A stretch of DNA of 64,000 bases from Rhodobacteraceae bacterium HTCC2150 (GTDB taxonomy: Bacteria; Pseudomonadota; Alphaproteobacteria; Rhodobacterales; Rhodobacteraceae): contig AAXZ01000002.1 in assembly GCA_000169395.1 (NCBI GenBank), positions 62,001-126,000 of the forward strand, written 5' to 3'. The position numbers and the translations under genes were made by a program. Below the pieces are notes generated by a model. The model did no database searches, was not told the DNA's origin, and saw only the letters and a list, made by a program, of their open reading frames with translations. Shown here one piece after another: positions 45,618 through 55,025 of this stretch (within the stretch, counting starts at the first letter, position 1; each line of letters starts with the position of its first letter).

Positions 45618-45683
45618 GGTCTTTCCCTTTTTACCCCTTACAGATATAGAACCTGAAATAGCCTCAAATGGACAGCGAATACT

Positions 45684-46934
45684 ATGACATACCATGCCAA
45701 ATCTGAATTTATGCGTGTGATGATGCAACGCGGCTTTCTTGCCGACTGTACAGATTACCAAGCACTTGATGATGCATTGCTAGAAGGTGTTGTCCCCGCC
45801 TACATCGGATTTGATGCAACAGCGTCGTCCTTGCACGTGGGCAGCCTGATCCAAATCATGATGCTGCGCTGGTTGCAAAAGACCGGCCACAAGCCAATTG
45901 TTCTGATGGGTGGCGGCACAACCAAGGTGGGTGACCCTAGTTTTCGCGCGGATGAGCGGCCATTGCTGACGCCTGAAAAAATTGACGAAAACATAGCAGG
46001 CATTCGCAAAGTTTTCACTTCATACGTACAGTTCGGCGATGAACCTACGGATGCCAAAATCCTTAATAATGCCGAATGGTTGGACGGGTTGAACTATCTT
46101 GATTTCTTGCGTGACATCGGTCGGCATTTTTCGGTCAACCGTATGTTGGCGTTTGAATCTGTGAAATCGCGTCTTGATCGGGAACAAAGCCTGAGCTTTC
46201 TTGAATTCAACTACATGATTTTGCAAGCATATGACTTTTTGGAACTGAACCGCCGTTATGGCTGTTTGTTGCAAATGGGTGGATCGGATCAATGGGGTAA
46301 TATCGTCAACGGTATCGACCTAACGCGGCGGGTTTTGGATCACCAAATTTTTGGACTGACATCACCTTTGCTGACAACATCCGATGGCAAAAAGATGGGC
46401 AAATCACTGGATGGTGCGGTTTGGTTGAACCCAGACATGCGCTCACCCTATGAGTTTTGGCAATTTTGGCGTAACACGACAGATGCTGATGTTGGCCGGT
46501 TCCTAAAATTATATACTGAAATTGATGTTGAGGAATGCGATCGTTTGGGGGCACTGGATGGCGCCGAGATTAACGCTGCCAAAGTCGTGTTGGCTAATGC
46601 GGTAACAACTTTGGCACATGGCGCCGAGGCGGCTGCTGCTGCGGAGGCAACCGCGCGCGAAGTCTTTGAAAAAGGCGGTGTTGGCGATGATCTTCCAACC
46701 ATTTCCTTGACCGCCGCTGACATTGGCGACGGTATTTCCATCGTTCAGCTGTTCGTAAAATCCGGCCTGTCAAAATCCGGTAAAGATGCCAAGCGTTTGA
46801 TTGCGGAAAATGGCGCCAAAATGAACGACGCCGATATCGACGGGGCTGGTGTTCTAATCACTGTGGCCGACCTGGTGGAACCAATCAAATTAAGCGCCGG
46901 GAAAAAGCGTCATGCCTTGGTGACACTGGACTAG
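45684..46934 (+). CDS. tyrS: Tyrosyl-tRNA synthetase
   Basis: This 416-residue class I aminoacyl-tRNA synthetase charges tRNA(Tyr). The HIGH-type motif is SSLHVGSL, the KMSKS-type motif is KKMGKSLDG, and the tyrosine pocket is [13 protein letters not shown]. The C-terminal S4 RNA-binding domain ([20 protein letters not shown]) is intact. Length is normal. It ends in a region with a strong hairpin before the convergent DUF3179 gene. Confidence 0.95.
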   Translation: MTYHAKSEFMRVMMQRGFLADCTDYQALDDALLEGVVPAYIGFDATASSLHVGSLIQIMMLRWLQKTGHKPIVLMGGGTTKVGDPSFRADERPLLTPEKIDENIAGIRKVFTSYVQFGDEPTDAKILNNAEWLDGLNYLDFLRDIGRHFSVNRMLAFESVKSRLDREQSLSFLEFNYMILQAYDFLELNRRYGCLLQMGGSDQWGNIVNGIDLTRRVLDHQIFGLTSPLLTTSDGKKMGKSLDGAVWLNPDMRSPYEFWQFWRNTTDADVGRFLKLYTEIDVEECDRLGALDGAEINAAKVVLANAVTTLAHGAEAAAAAEATAREVFEKGGVGDDLPTISLTAADIGDGISIVQLFVKSGLSKSGKDAKRLIAENGAKMNDADIDGAGVLITVADLVEPIKLSAGKKRHALVTLD

Positions 46935-46948
46935 CCCCAAACGCCCCC

Positions 46949-46980
46949 GCATTTACCGGCATGCAAATGCCGGCAAATGC
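46949..46980. repeat. Hairpin between convergent tyrS and DUF3179 genes
   Basis: GCATTT and CCGGCAT (46949-46962) pair with ATGCCGG and AAATGC (46966-46980), separated by one unpaired base on each side. The stem totals 13 bp around a short loop. No T run follows on either strand, so it may be a factor-independent stabiliser or weak terminator rather than a standard one. Confidence 0.45.
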
Positions 46981-47008
46981 AAACTAAACAGCATGGGCGC
47001 AAGCCCAT

Positions 47009-48004
47009 TCAATTTGGTAACATCCACGTCCCGTCAGGGAAAAACGCGTGGAATGCAAAGGCAAACATCACGTCGTGGGGCACATCTTGCCCCGCGCTAT
47101 CACGCACTCTGATGGTGCCGACGTCCTTGCCTTTGTTGATATTTCGACTGTCCAGCGCACTTGCTTGCCCTGAACGCCATGTCAAATTCACACCCGCCTC
47201 TGAAATTTCAGGCTCATCACGCAAACGCGTCAGTGGCCATGCACGCGCACCTACTTTAACAACGCGTTCAAGCGGCAAAATTCCATGGGGCGGCATTTCA
47301 CCAGAATACAGAAACGGACGCGCGGAACTGTCATAATTTGCATACGGGTTTGATCCATAACGTCGCGAATGATTTTGAGGCTCAACCATAACTATCCCTT
47401 CAGGATTGCGGGTCTTAAACTCATCCCAACTTTCCATCCAACTGGGCATTTGCACCAATTCTGTATCCATATGTTTTCCAACAATGCCCAACCCGATGGC
47501 TTGTTGCCACCAGCTCTCGGTTTCGCGGTCAAACATGATCATATCAGAATTTCGCAATTTACCTGATACGCCAAAGGTCAAAACCTGATCACCGACACGA
47601 CGATCGAATGTTATGCCGGAATTACAAAGGGGACAGAAGGTCACCGCCACAGGCACGCCACCCACAACGTCATTCACGATTTCATGCCATGTAAGGTAAC
47701 GCACAGGATAGGCGCGTGGCACCTCACCTTCGATTTCTAGCGTAATCACCGGTTCCCGCGATCCAATGTCAGTCTCATCAGCAACAAATTTAAAAACAGG
47801 ATCGTTGATTGCGGGAATGCCGTCGCGGGGTGGACCGCCAGACATCACCTCGATCCAATGCACCGATGTGCGTGTGAAATCGGTATTGGGCCATTCATTC
47901 ACCCAAAAACGCGGCACTTCCTGTGCTGTAACTGTCATTGGGGTAAATGCAATGCCAAACACCGCAACCGTCAAAATCTTAAGGGAATTTGCAATCCTGC
48001 GCAT
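47009..48004 (-). CDS. DUF3179 domain secreted protein
   Basis: A 331-residue protein with a signal peptide (ILTVAVFGIAFTPMTVTAQ), so it is periplasmic or exported. DUF3179 marks include DPVFKFV, YLTWHEIVNDVVGGVPVAVTFCPLCNSGITFDRRV (cited as the CPLC motif near residue 124) and MFDRETESWWQQAIG. The CxxC pair may bind a metal or form a redox disulfide; the function is not known. The ATG at 48004 follows AGGAGGTCGTG, a strong ribosome site. Confidence 0.85.
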   Translation of the reverse strand: MRRIANSLKILTVAVFGIAFTPMTVTAQEVPRFWVNEWPNTDFTRTSVHWIEVMSGGPPRDGIPAINDPVFKFVADETDIGSREPVITLEIEGEVPRAYPVRYLTWHEIVNDVVGGVPVAVTFCPLCNSGITFDRRVGDQVLTFGVSGKLRNSDMIMFDRETESWWQQAIGLGIVGKHMDTELVQMPSWMESWDEFKTRNPEGIVMVEPQNHSRRYGSNPYANYDSSARPFLYSGEMPPHGILPLERVVKVGARAWPLTRLRDEPEISEAGVNLTWRSGQASALDSRNINKGKDVGTIRVRDSAGQDVPHDVMFAFAFHAFFPDGTWMLPN

Positions 48005-48051
48005 CACGACCTCCTGAATATATGTTCGGGTCATAGAATGGCAGGGAAAGT

Positions 48052-48097
48052 GGATACCGCCTAGCCCACTACACGCAAGCTTGATCAGGCGGTATCC
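48052..48097. repeat. 11-bp perfect inverted repeat upstream of the DUF3179 gene
   Basis: GGATACCGCCT (48052-48062) and AGGCGGTATCC (48087-48097) are perfect complements separated by 24 bases. It lies between the stop of the cyclophilin gene (48114) and the DUF3179 start (48004), on one strand. No T run follows, so it could be a processing/terminator stem for the cyclophilin operon or an operator for the DUF3179 gene. Confidence 0.4.
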
Positions 48098-48113
48098 GCT
48101 GTGATTTTAGATA

Positions 48114-48713
48114 TTATTCAGCGATGGTCACTTTGGCCATGTAATCAGGTGCGCCTATCACAGCACCATTTGGGCCCAAGCCCAACTTGATTGCATCCAC
48201 AACGTCCATACCTTCTGTCACACGTCCAAAAACGGTGTATTGGCCGTTCAGGAAGTGGCCCGCATCAAACATGATGAAGAATTGGGAATTTGCTGAATTT
48301 GGGTTCTGGCTGCGTGCCATGCCCACGACACCGCGATCAAATGCGATTTCTGAAAATTCGGCTTGGATGTTGTCATAATCTGATCCACCACGACCAGCGT
48401 AAGATGTATCGCCCCCGTTTAGACCGTATTGAACATCACCGGTTTGCGCCATGAAGCCGTCAATAACACGGTGAAAAACAACGCCGTCATATTTGCCTTC
48501 TTTGGCAAGCGTGGAAATTTGCGCAACGTGCAAAGGTGCCACATCAGCCAACAGTTCAATAGTTACCAAACCGTTAGCTTCGCCAGCGACCTCAATTGTC
48601 ATCATCACACTGCCAGCACCCGATTGTGCATGGGCCGTCGGACGCATTCCATTAAAAAAGAATGCGCCAATTGCCAGCATGAAAAACGCGCCAAAAAGTA
48701 CAAAGTTACGCAT
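48114..48713 (-). CDS. Periplasmic or membrane-anchored cyclophilin-type isomerase
   Basis: A 199-residue peptidylprolyl isomerase. The N-terminal hydrophobic part (FVLFGAFFMLAIGAFFF) acts as signal peptide or anchor. The cyclophilin core has VVFHRVIDGFMAQTGDVQYG, MARSQNPNSANSQFFIMFDA and LNGQYTVFGRVTEGMDVVDA. The start overlaps the upstream cyclophilin gene by eight bases; a TTG nine bases earlier is an alternative. The pair provides one exported and one cytosolic copy. Confidence 0.9.
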   Translation of the reverse strand: MRNFVLFGAFFMLAIGAFFFNGMRPTAHAQSGAGSVMMTIEVAGEANGLVTIELLADVAPLHVAQISTLAKEGKYDGVVFHRVIDGFMAQTGDVQYGLNGGDTSYAGRGGSDYDNIQAEFSEIAFDRGVVGMARSQNPNSANSQFFIMFDAGHFLNGQYTVFGRVTEGMDVVDAIKLGLGPNGAVIGAPDYMAKVTIAE

Positions 48714-49212
48714 CAGCTGCAACTTTCATAGAAATCATGCGATCTGGGTTTGCAGGTGGCTCGCCCAATTGGATGGCATCAACATGTTCCATGCCAGATG
48801 TCACGCGACCATAAACAGTGTATTGACCGTTTAGGAAATCATTGTCTTTAAAGTTGATAAAGAACTGTGAATTCGCGCTGTCTGGGTTGGCGGAACGTGC
48901 CGCGCCAATTGTGCCACGTGCGTGCGGCAATTTTGAAAATTCTGCAGGCACGTTTGGCATATCTGAACCACCAGTTCCCGCGGAACGTAGGTTAAAGTTG
49001 TTTTCCATGTTGCCGTTAGCCACGTCGCCAGTTTGCGCCATGAAACCTGCAATCACACGGTGAAACGCCACGTTGTCATAGGCACCAGAACGCGCCAATT
49101 CTTTCATGCGCGCGCAGTGCAATGGTGCCACGTCTGGCAGCAATTCAATGGTGACTGTGCCGCCTTTTAGTTCCAGCAAAATCGTGTTCTCAAGATCTTT
49201 CGTATCGGCCAT
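48706..49212 (-). CDS. ppiB: Cytosolic cyclophilin-type peptidylprolyl isomerase
   Basis: A 168-residue enzyme that catalyses cis-trans isomerisation at prolines. Motifs are VAFHRVIAGFMAQTGDVANG, GTIGAARSANPDSANSQFFI and LNGQYTVYGRVTSGMEHVDA. No signal peptide is present. It is the upstream member of a tandem cyclophilin pair and is divergent from pgk. The ribosome site is AAAAAGGAGAGCCAG, a good match. Confidence 0.9.
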   Translation of the reverse strand: MADTKDLENTILLELKGGTVTIELLPDVAPLHCARMKELARSGAYDNVAFHRVIAGFMAQTGDVANGNMENNFNLRSAGTGGSDMPNVPAEFSKLPHARGTIGAARSANPDSANSQFFINFKDNDFLNGQYTVYGRVTSGMEHVDAIQLGEPPANPDRMISMKVAADA

Positions 49213-49340
49213 CTGGCTCTCCTTTTTCGCGTTTGATCTTTCATAGTTTGTGTCGCCTTAAAGGGAAAGGGTGAATGCTTGACCATTGGGCCAGAACACG
49301 CGAAAACCTGCCTAAATTTGCCCAATTGAAGGAATGCCCA

Positions 49341-50516
49341 ATGGCTTGGAAAACACTTGATGACATGGATTTGGCCAATAAACGCGTATTGTGCCGTGTA
49401 GACATCAATGTACCCATGGCCGATGGGCAGGTGACTGACACCACTCGAATCGACCGTATTATCCCCACGGTGAAGGATATTCAGGCCAAAGGCGGCAAAG
49501 TTATCCTGTTGGCGCATTTTGATCGCCCCAAGGGCAAAGTCGTTCCTGAAATGTCATTGGCCCAAGTTGTGCCAGCGCTTGAGGCTGCGTTTGGTCAATC
49601 CGTGACGTTTTGTGCCAAGGATTATGGCACTGCGATCGCCGCCATGGCATCAGATGACATTCTATTGGCCGAGAACCTGCGGTTTAATCCGGGCGAAGAA
49701 GCCAATGATCCCGCCTTTGTGGCGCGATTGGCCAGCATGGGGGATGTCTATGTAAATGATGCGTTTTCTGCCGCCCACCGCGCGCATGCATCAACCACGG
49801 GATTGGCCCACGCCCTGCCCGCTTGTGCGGGTCGATTGATGGCCATGGAACTGGGCGCATTAGAGGCCGCGTTAAGTGTACCCAAACGCCCCGTTGTGGC
49901 GGTTGTTGGCGGTGCTAAGGTTTCAACCAAGCTGGAATTGCTGTCGAATTTGGTCAAAAAGGTCGATCACTTGGTGATTGGCGGCGGCATGGCCAACACA
50001 TTCTTAATCGCCACCAGCGCGGAAATTGGGAAATCTTTGGCCGAACGCGACTTGGCCGATACGGCACGGGAAATTACGGCATCCGCCAAGGCGGCGGGTT
50101 GCACGATCCATTTGCCGCTGGATATCGTTGTGGCGCGTGAATTTAAAGCAGGTGCGGAAAACCAAACATTGGCAACCGATGCTTGCCCTGATGATGCAAT
50201 GATTTTGGATGCAGGGCCCGCAACCGTGGCCGCTTTGCGCGATCTGTTTGCCACATGCGAAACGCTGATCTGGAACGGTCCTTTGGGGGCCTTTGAAATT
50301 GAACCCTTTGATTTTGCCACCAACGGCGCCGCCAAAGCGGCGGCGGACCTAAGTCGCGCAGGCAAACTGATTTCTGTGGCTGGTGGTGGTGATACGGTTG
50401 CGGCACTGAACCAAGCGGGTGCCGCGGATGATTTCACTTATATCTCCACCGCTGGTGGTGCCTTTTTGGAATGGATGGAGGGTAAGACCCTGCCCGGTGT
50501 CGCCGCGCTCGGGTAA
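49341..50516 (+). CDS. pgk: Phosphoglycerate kinase
   Basis: A 391-residue glycolytic and gluconeogenic enzyme that makes ATP from 1,3-bisphosphoglycerate. The N-terminal [15 protein letters not shown], the AHFDRPKGK loop, the hinge [17 protein letters not shown] and the C-terminal GGGDTVAAL are family-specific. The ATG at 49341 follows TTGAAGGAATGCCC; the longer frame adds an unsupported leader. No gap gene is next to it in this window. Confidence 0.95.
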   Translation: MAWKTLDDMDLANKRVLCRVDINVPMADGQVTDTTRIDRIIPTVKDIQAKGGKVILLAHFDRPKGKVVPEMSLAQVVPALEAAFGQSVTFCAKDYGTAIAAMASDDILLAENLRFNPGEEANDPAFVARLASMGDVYVNDAFSAAHRAHASTTGLAHALPACAGRLMAMELGALEAALSVPKRPVVAVVGGAKVSTKLELLSNLVKKVDHLVIGGGMANTFLIATSAEIGKSLAERDLADTAREITASAKAAGCTIHLPLDIVVAREFKAGAENQTLATDACPDDAMILDAGPATVAALRDLFATCETLIWNGPLGAFEIEPFDFATNGAAKAAADLSRAGKLISVAGGGDTVAALNQAGAADDFTYISTAGGAFLEWMEGKTLPGVAALG

Positions 50517-50602
50517 TTATTCAACGACAAGACCAGTATTATTTGACATCCTCTAAAACGGATTTAAATAATAAAAATGCAGTTTAAGAGGAGGGTATTC
50601 TG

Positions 50603-51610
50603 TTGTCGCCATTTGTACGTATTTTATTCGATTTCGATATAACCAGCACGGCACCACATTATTCGCAGGTCCTAATAAATGATGTCGCGACCTCCGCGAG
50701 TTTGGCTTATTCAGAAAAAGGCGTGAATTACACCCTAAGTATCGTAAATGGTGACGGGAACAATTCGGCTGAGATATTTAAAAGTTACAGTTCAAGTTCG
50801 ACAGATGCCTCTAGTCATATGCACTTAAACAATAAGGCAGGTGCTGCAGAAACGTTTATTTTTGATGTGAACGGACCGGATAGCATTGGGTCCTTTAGCA
50901 ATGTGAAAATCTTCGTCTCACGCGCAACCGGTTGGACATTGAACGGCCAAGCACTGGTCAATGGGCCCAACAATTTGTCTGGTACTTTTGAAAATCTTTC
51001 TTTTTCCAACTCAAACGCGAATGCCTTGCTTTCCGTTTCTCAAATCCAGACAACGTTGATGTGTTTTTGCGCCGACACAATGATCGCCACGCCTACTGGT
51101 GTGTGTGCGGTGCAGGATTTGGCGGTTGGCGATCAGGTTTCCAAGGCTGATGGGGGCGCGACGAGAGTGAAATGGTTGGGTGAACAAGCGGTTGATGTGC
51201 GGCTGACGAACCCCAAGAAAGTTAACCCGATTTGCATTTCTGCAGGCGCTTTGGGCGCTGGCTTGCCCTTGCGCGATTTGATCGTTTCACAGGATCACGC
51301 CATTGAAATTGACGGCTTGTTGATTAATGCAGGCGCTTTGGTCAATAACACGACAATTCGTCAGGTTGAACAAATGCCATTGTCTGGCTTCAGCTATTAC
51401 CACATCGACACAGGCAGCCATGAATTGTTGTTGGCCGAGGGCGTAGCCGCCGAAAGCTTTATTGACTATGCATCACGCGACAGTTTTGAGGGCCAAGGTA
51501 CCGCAACAGACGTAATCGCAGAAATGCCCCTGCCCCGTATCTCATCCGCCCGCATTGTGCCAAAAGCGATCAAGGCGAAATTGGCAATGGGTGCCAAAAA
51601 CGCGGCTTAG
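50603..51610 (+). CDS. Hint-domain protein with N-terminal beta-rich region
   Basis: A 335-residue protein. The C-terminal part (about 150-330) is a Hint (hedgehog/intein-type) domain that starts at CFCADTMIATPTGVCAVQDL, with the nucleophile Cys in that motif, GDQVSKADGG and SQDHAIEIDGLLIN. The N-terminal 150 residues are Ser/Asn-rich, probably beta-structured, with no signal peptide. Such Hint_2 proteins are common and secreted in Rhodobacterales, but self-processing is not shown. The TTG start follows AGGAGGG. It is a single gene downstream of pgk. Confidence 0.75.
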   Translation: MSPFVRILFDFDITSTAPHYSQVLINDVATSASLAYSEKGVNYTLSIVNGDGNNSAEIFKSYSSSSTDASSHMHLNNKAGAAETFIFDVNGPDSIGSFSNVKIFVSRATGWTLNGQALVNGPNNLSGTFENLSFSNSNANALLSVSQIQTTLMCFCADTMIATPTGVCAVQDLAVGDQVSKADGGATRVKWLGEQAVDVRLTNPKKVNPICISAGALGAGLPLRDLIVSQDHAIEIDGLLINAGALVNNTTIRQVEQMPLSGFSYYHIDTGSHELLLAEGVAAESFIDYASRDSFEGQGTATDVIAEMPLPRISSARIVPKAIKAKLAMGAKNAA

Positions 51611-51733
51611 CCTGTGTGACTTGGCCTTTTTGACAGACGAAAAAGCACTAACCTGAACGTTTTTTTGATAAACGCTTGCCCAATCGGGTAATCCCAGCGT
51701 ATCATTTTTCCATATTTTATGGGGGATTTTACG

Positions 51734-53347
51734 ATGAGACGACATTTATTAATCAGTTGCATGGCCCTAGCCACCTTGGGCCAAGAAGCCGATGCACAGG
51801 TCAGTACACCGGTTGAACAACGCTCGATTTGGGAATTGTTCAGTTTTGATGCTTTTGCCCACCGAATGGTGCAATCGGCAATTGTTGCGGCCCGAACGCA
51901 AGCCGATATTACCTTTGAAAACCTCAGCACAAACCCGTTTACCTCAGAACTTGCGCTTACGGGTTTGGGTATTTGGCCTGTGCTGCCGTATGACCAAGAT
52001 TTCAACTGTGAGATAAAGATTGATCGCCTTTCTTTGGCGAGCGTTCCGTTTGACCACGTATCCGAGGTCGCAGGAACAGCGGATGCCATCGGTGTCACCA
52101 TCACACCAGAATGCCTGCCGCCGGATGCCGCACAAGTTACATCTGTATTGAAGGCAAGCGGCGTTGAAACACTGTCATTTGATCGCGTTCATTTGCATTT
52201 TGATTATGATTTGCCGTCTGCTGCTGCGAAAATCTCCATAGAGGTGTCGAACCAAGATCTCGCAAGTATCAACGCGTTGTTGAACTTTAGCTATCTATCG
52301 TTAGAAATACGCGATGATGACACCGATCCAAACCCTATTATGTTCCTAACAGATGGCCGGATTGAGGTTGAAGATCGCGGCGCGTGGGCAATTGCATCCA
52401 AAATGATGGGCGAAGAGGTTCCGCCCGCTGTGCTGGCCACAATGCTAAGTCAGCAGATGACCCAAGGTCTTGCCGGAATGAACGGCGATGACCCTAGCCT
52501 GAATGCCGAACAAGAGGCGTTTGTTTTGTCTGCGGGCAACACAGTGACCAGTTTCTTAAACAAACCCGGCCGGATTGTTTTGGAAATAGACCCAATGGAC
52601 GACGAGGTTTTCATTGATACTGCAAAACTGGAAAACCCCAAAGAGTTGTTCAGCCTTCTTAGACCCACATTTTCCACCCGTGCAAAGGTGCGAAATGAGG
52701 TTCTTACAAGCCGCCTGTTGCAATTGGCAAATGATCCCTCAACTGAAGGCTTTAGCGATGAGGATCGCATGACCGCGGGTCGGGCCATCATCACGGGTGT
52801 CGGTGCGCCGAAACTTGCCAACTTGGGGGCCGAGATTTTGCGGCCACTGGCAGATGCTGGAAATGGTGAGGCCGCGCTTTTGGTGGCAAACGCTTTGGCA
52901 AATAAAGATCCAGCCACAGCCTATCGGTTTGCTATCATTGCAGGCGCTGCGAATGAAACAGCAGCATTGGGGTTGATGGATAAACTAGAATCCAAACTTG
53001 CCCTGCCCGATGTTATTGCCATTCAATCAAATTTGATTGCAGAGCCAAAACCATTGGCAGGCATCACGCGCCTGTCAGAATTGCGCGAGGCGTCTCTGGC
53101 ACATCTTAACGGCAAAGGCGTTACGCGATCCTACCCAATGGCCCTTTATTGGGCGCGATTATCTGCGGCCGCCAGTGACGACGGCGCAACGGCCATTTTA
53201 CGCAGCTTAAACCAACGTGCTGCCGCCATGGGCAAGGCAGGAACATCCCAATGGGCAGAGGTCGCCGCCAAGGTTGATCGCGCAGCCCTTGGAAATTGGG
53301 TAAAGGCACAAATGGGCGAAAAAATCGCAAGCGGGGAAATCAACTGA
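51734..53347 (+). CDS. Secreted Sel1-repeat protein
   Basis: A 537-residue periplasmic protein with a signal peptide (LLISCMALATLGQEADAQ). The middle is an unrecognised alpha/beta part (about 25-330). The C-terminal third has helical repeats, with a Sel1-like unit at HLNGKGVTRSYPMALYWARL (about 445-465) and the preceding AGAANETAALGLMDKL. Sel1 repeats mediate protein-protein contacts. The ATG at 51734 (MRRHLLIS) follows GGGGGATTTTACG and begins the signal peptide. The function is unknown. Confidence 0.75.
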   Translation: MRRHLLISCMALATLGQEADAQVSTPVEQRSIWELFSFDAFAHRMVQSAIVAARTQADITFENLSTNPFTSELALTGLGIWPVLPYDQDFNCEIKIDRLSLASVPFDHVSEVAGTADAIGVTITPECLPPDAAQVTSVLKASGVETLSFDRVHLHFDYDLPSAAAKISIEVSNQDLASINALLNFSYLSLEIRDDDTDPNPIMFLTDGRIEVEDRGAWAIASKMMGEEVPPAVLATMLSQQMTQGLAGMNGDDPSLNAEQEAFVLSAGNTVTSFLNKPGRIVLEIDPMDDEVFIDTAKLENPKELFSLLRPTFSTRAKVRNEVLTSRLLQLANDPSTEGFSDEDRMTAGRAIITGVGAPKLANLGAEILRPLADAGNGEAALLVANALANKDPATAYRFAIIAGAANETAALGLMDKLESKLALPDVIAIQSNLIAEPKPLAGITRLSELREASLAHLNGKGVTRSYPMALYWARLSAAASDDGATAILRSLNQRAAAMGKAGTSQWAEVAAKVDRAALGNWVKAQMGEKIASGEIN

Positions 53348-53380
53348 TTTGCGATAATCAACTCTAATTTAACGAAAATC

Positions 53381-53446
53381 CGCCACCAATGCAAAAATAC
53401 TGCGGCACAATGGCATTGGTGGCGCTAACAGGATTGTAACCTGTTA
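53381..53446. repeat. Tandem hairpins upstream of the aldolase gene
   Basis: CGCCACCAATGC (53381-53392) and GCATTGGTGGCG (53413-53424) are 12-bp perfect complements around 20 bases. One base later TAACAGG (53426-53432) and CCTGTTA (53440-53446) form a second, 7-bp stem. They lie 54-119 bases ahead of the aldolase start. They may terminate the upstream gene, though no T run follows, or form an mRNA leader structure. Confidence 0.5.
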
Positions 53447-53499
53447 ATCGTGGGCGTAAGTGAAAAAAGTATCAGTAAATTGTCAAAAAAGGGTATCCC

Positions 53500-54428
53500 A
53501 TGCGAGCCACACGCGCTGTTCAAAAAATTCTATCGAACTACGAAGGTACAACACCAGGCGTAAAGGCAAATCTTTGCCGTATGTTGATGAACGGTAAATT
53601 GGGCGGCACGGGAAAAATGATTATCTTGCCCGTTGACCAAGGTTTGAACACGGTCCAGCACGTACATTTGCCCCAAACCCAGCAGCATATGATCCACAAT
53701 ACCACTACCAGTTGGCAATTGATGCTGGCTTGAACGCCTTTGCGGCACCTTTGGGCTTGCTTGAGGCGGGTGCTGACACTTTTGCGGGTCAAATCCCGAC
53801 AATCCTAAAAGCGAACTCAGCCAATTCATTAATCCCAAGCGAAAGCCCAAACAATCAAGCAGTGACTGCCTGTGTTGACGATGCTTTGCGTCTGGGTTGT
53901 TCTGCGATTGGCTTTACGATCTATCCAGGTTCTTCGGCATCTCTGGATATGTTTGAAGAAATCAGCGCCGTGCGCGAAGAAGCCCAAGCAAAGGGTATCG
54001 CCACAGTGATCTGGTCTTACCCACGTGGAGAAGCGCTGGATTCAGCCGGCGAAACAGCCATCGACATTGCGGCATATGCAGCGCAAATCGCCGCCCTACT
54101 TGGCGCGCATATCATCAAGATTAAACTTTCCACCGATCACTTGTCTTTGCCCGCGGCCAAAGCCGTTTACGAAGAACAAAATATCGATATTGCCACGCAA
54201 GCCGCGCGCGTGAAAAACTGTATGGATGCGTCATTCGCCGGTCGCCGTATCGTTGTGTTTTCTGGTGGTGCGAAAAAAGGTGCCGACAGCGTATATGACG
54301 ACGCGCGCGCCATTCGTGACGGCGGCGGCAACGGTTCCATCATTGGGCGCAACAGCTTTCAGCGCAGCCGCGAAGACGCGCTTTCAATGCTAGGTAAATT
54401 GGTAAACATCTATCGCGGCAAAGAGTAA
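53500..54428 (+). pseudogene. Class I fructose-bisphosphate aldolase, frameshifted
   Basis: Two frames together encode one aldolase of about 309 residues. The first (from ATG 53500) carries the normal start RATRAVQKILSNYEGTTPG, LCRMLMNGKLGGTGKMIILP and VDQG. Then the sense shifts: in the -1 frame the expected EHGPARTFAPNPAAYDPQYH, then YQLAIDAGLNAF, continues. One base, most simply a T in GGTTTG at 53641-53646 (TTT for expected TTTT), is missing. The second part retains the Lys/Schiff-base region (HIIKIKLSTDHLSL) and VVFSGGAKKG. Unshifted translation would stop after 77 residues. Real inactivation or a sequence error are both possible. Confidence 0.9.
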
Positions 54429-54459
54429 CGCCGAACACCTGAACTTAAAACAGTTTTTG

Positions 54460-54491
54460 CCACCCTTTGCTTAACCCCAAGCAAAGGGTGG
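54460..54491 (+). terminator. Strong hairpin terminator after the aldolase gene
   Basis: CCACCCTTTGCTT (54460-54472) and AAGCAAAGGGTGG (54479-54491) form a perfect 13-bp stem around AACCCC. A short TTTC follows rather than a long T run. The position, 32 bases after the aldolase stop, fits transcription termination. Confidence 0.7.
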
Positions 54492-54623
54492 TTTCATATT
54501 GAAACCAACCGATTAACAAAAATCGTTCATCACTTTGCATTTTCTGAATTTAAGGGATTCACAAAACGAATCACTTATGACATTCTAGCGCCAAGCGTGA
54601 AAAACACGCAGACAGGCAGCGTT

Positions 54624-54926
54624 ATGAACAAAACTTCGGGCAAATCAGGTATAGGCGGGTTAATCTATGTATCCGGCGCATTGGCGTTGGGCATGTATTT
54701 TACCTTTGGTGCCGTACAAGGTGATTTCGGCCTATTCCGACGCGTTCAAATCGAGGCCGAGAAACAAGAACTCATCCGCGAGAGAAACGATCTGGAACGC
54801 CAACTTGCGTCCATCGAAAACAAAACTCGCCGTTTGTCTGATGATTATCTGGACCTTGATTTGTTGGACCAACAAGCCCGTGACATTTTGGGTGTCATGC
54901 GACCAAATGAGATTATTATCCGATAA
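54624..54926 (+). CDS. ftsB: FtsB/DivIC-type septum formation initiator
   Basis: A 100-residue bitopic cell-division protein: a short cytosolic start, one membrane helix (LIYVSGALALGMYFTF) and a periplasmic coiled coil (IEAEKQELIRERNDLERQLA). It ends DLLDQQARDILGVMRPNEII, a conserved end of alphaproteobacterial FtsB. In this order it sits between the aldolase and pdhA, which is usual for Rhodobacterales. The ATG at 54624 gives the expected short cytosolic tail. Confidence 0.88.
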   Translation: MNKTSGKSGIGGLIYVSGALALGMYFTFGAVQGDFGLFRRVQIEAEKQELIRERNDLERQLASIENKTRRLSDDYLDLDLLDQQARDILGVMRPNEIIIR

Positions 54927-55025
54927 TTTACTGGGATTTACCTGCCCCCTTTCATTTTCAGAAAAAATGCTTTAAGAGATAGTTTAACACTAAACTACTT
55001 TTGAATCTGAAAAGGACTATCCCTT

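Noticed and set aside
53641-53646. Programmed -1 frameshift in the aldolase gene
   Set aside because: GGTTTG is not an X-XXY-YYZ slippery site, and no stimulatory structure follows at the usual distance; a missing base is simpler.
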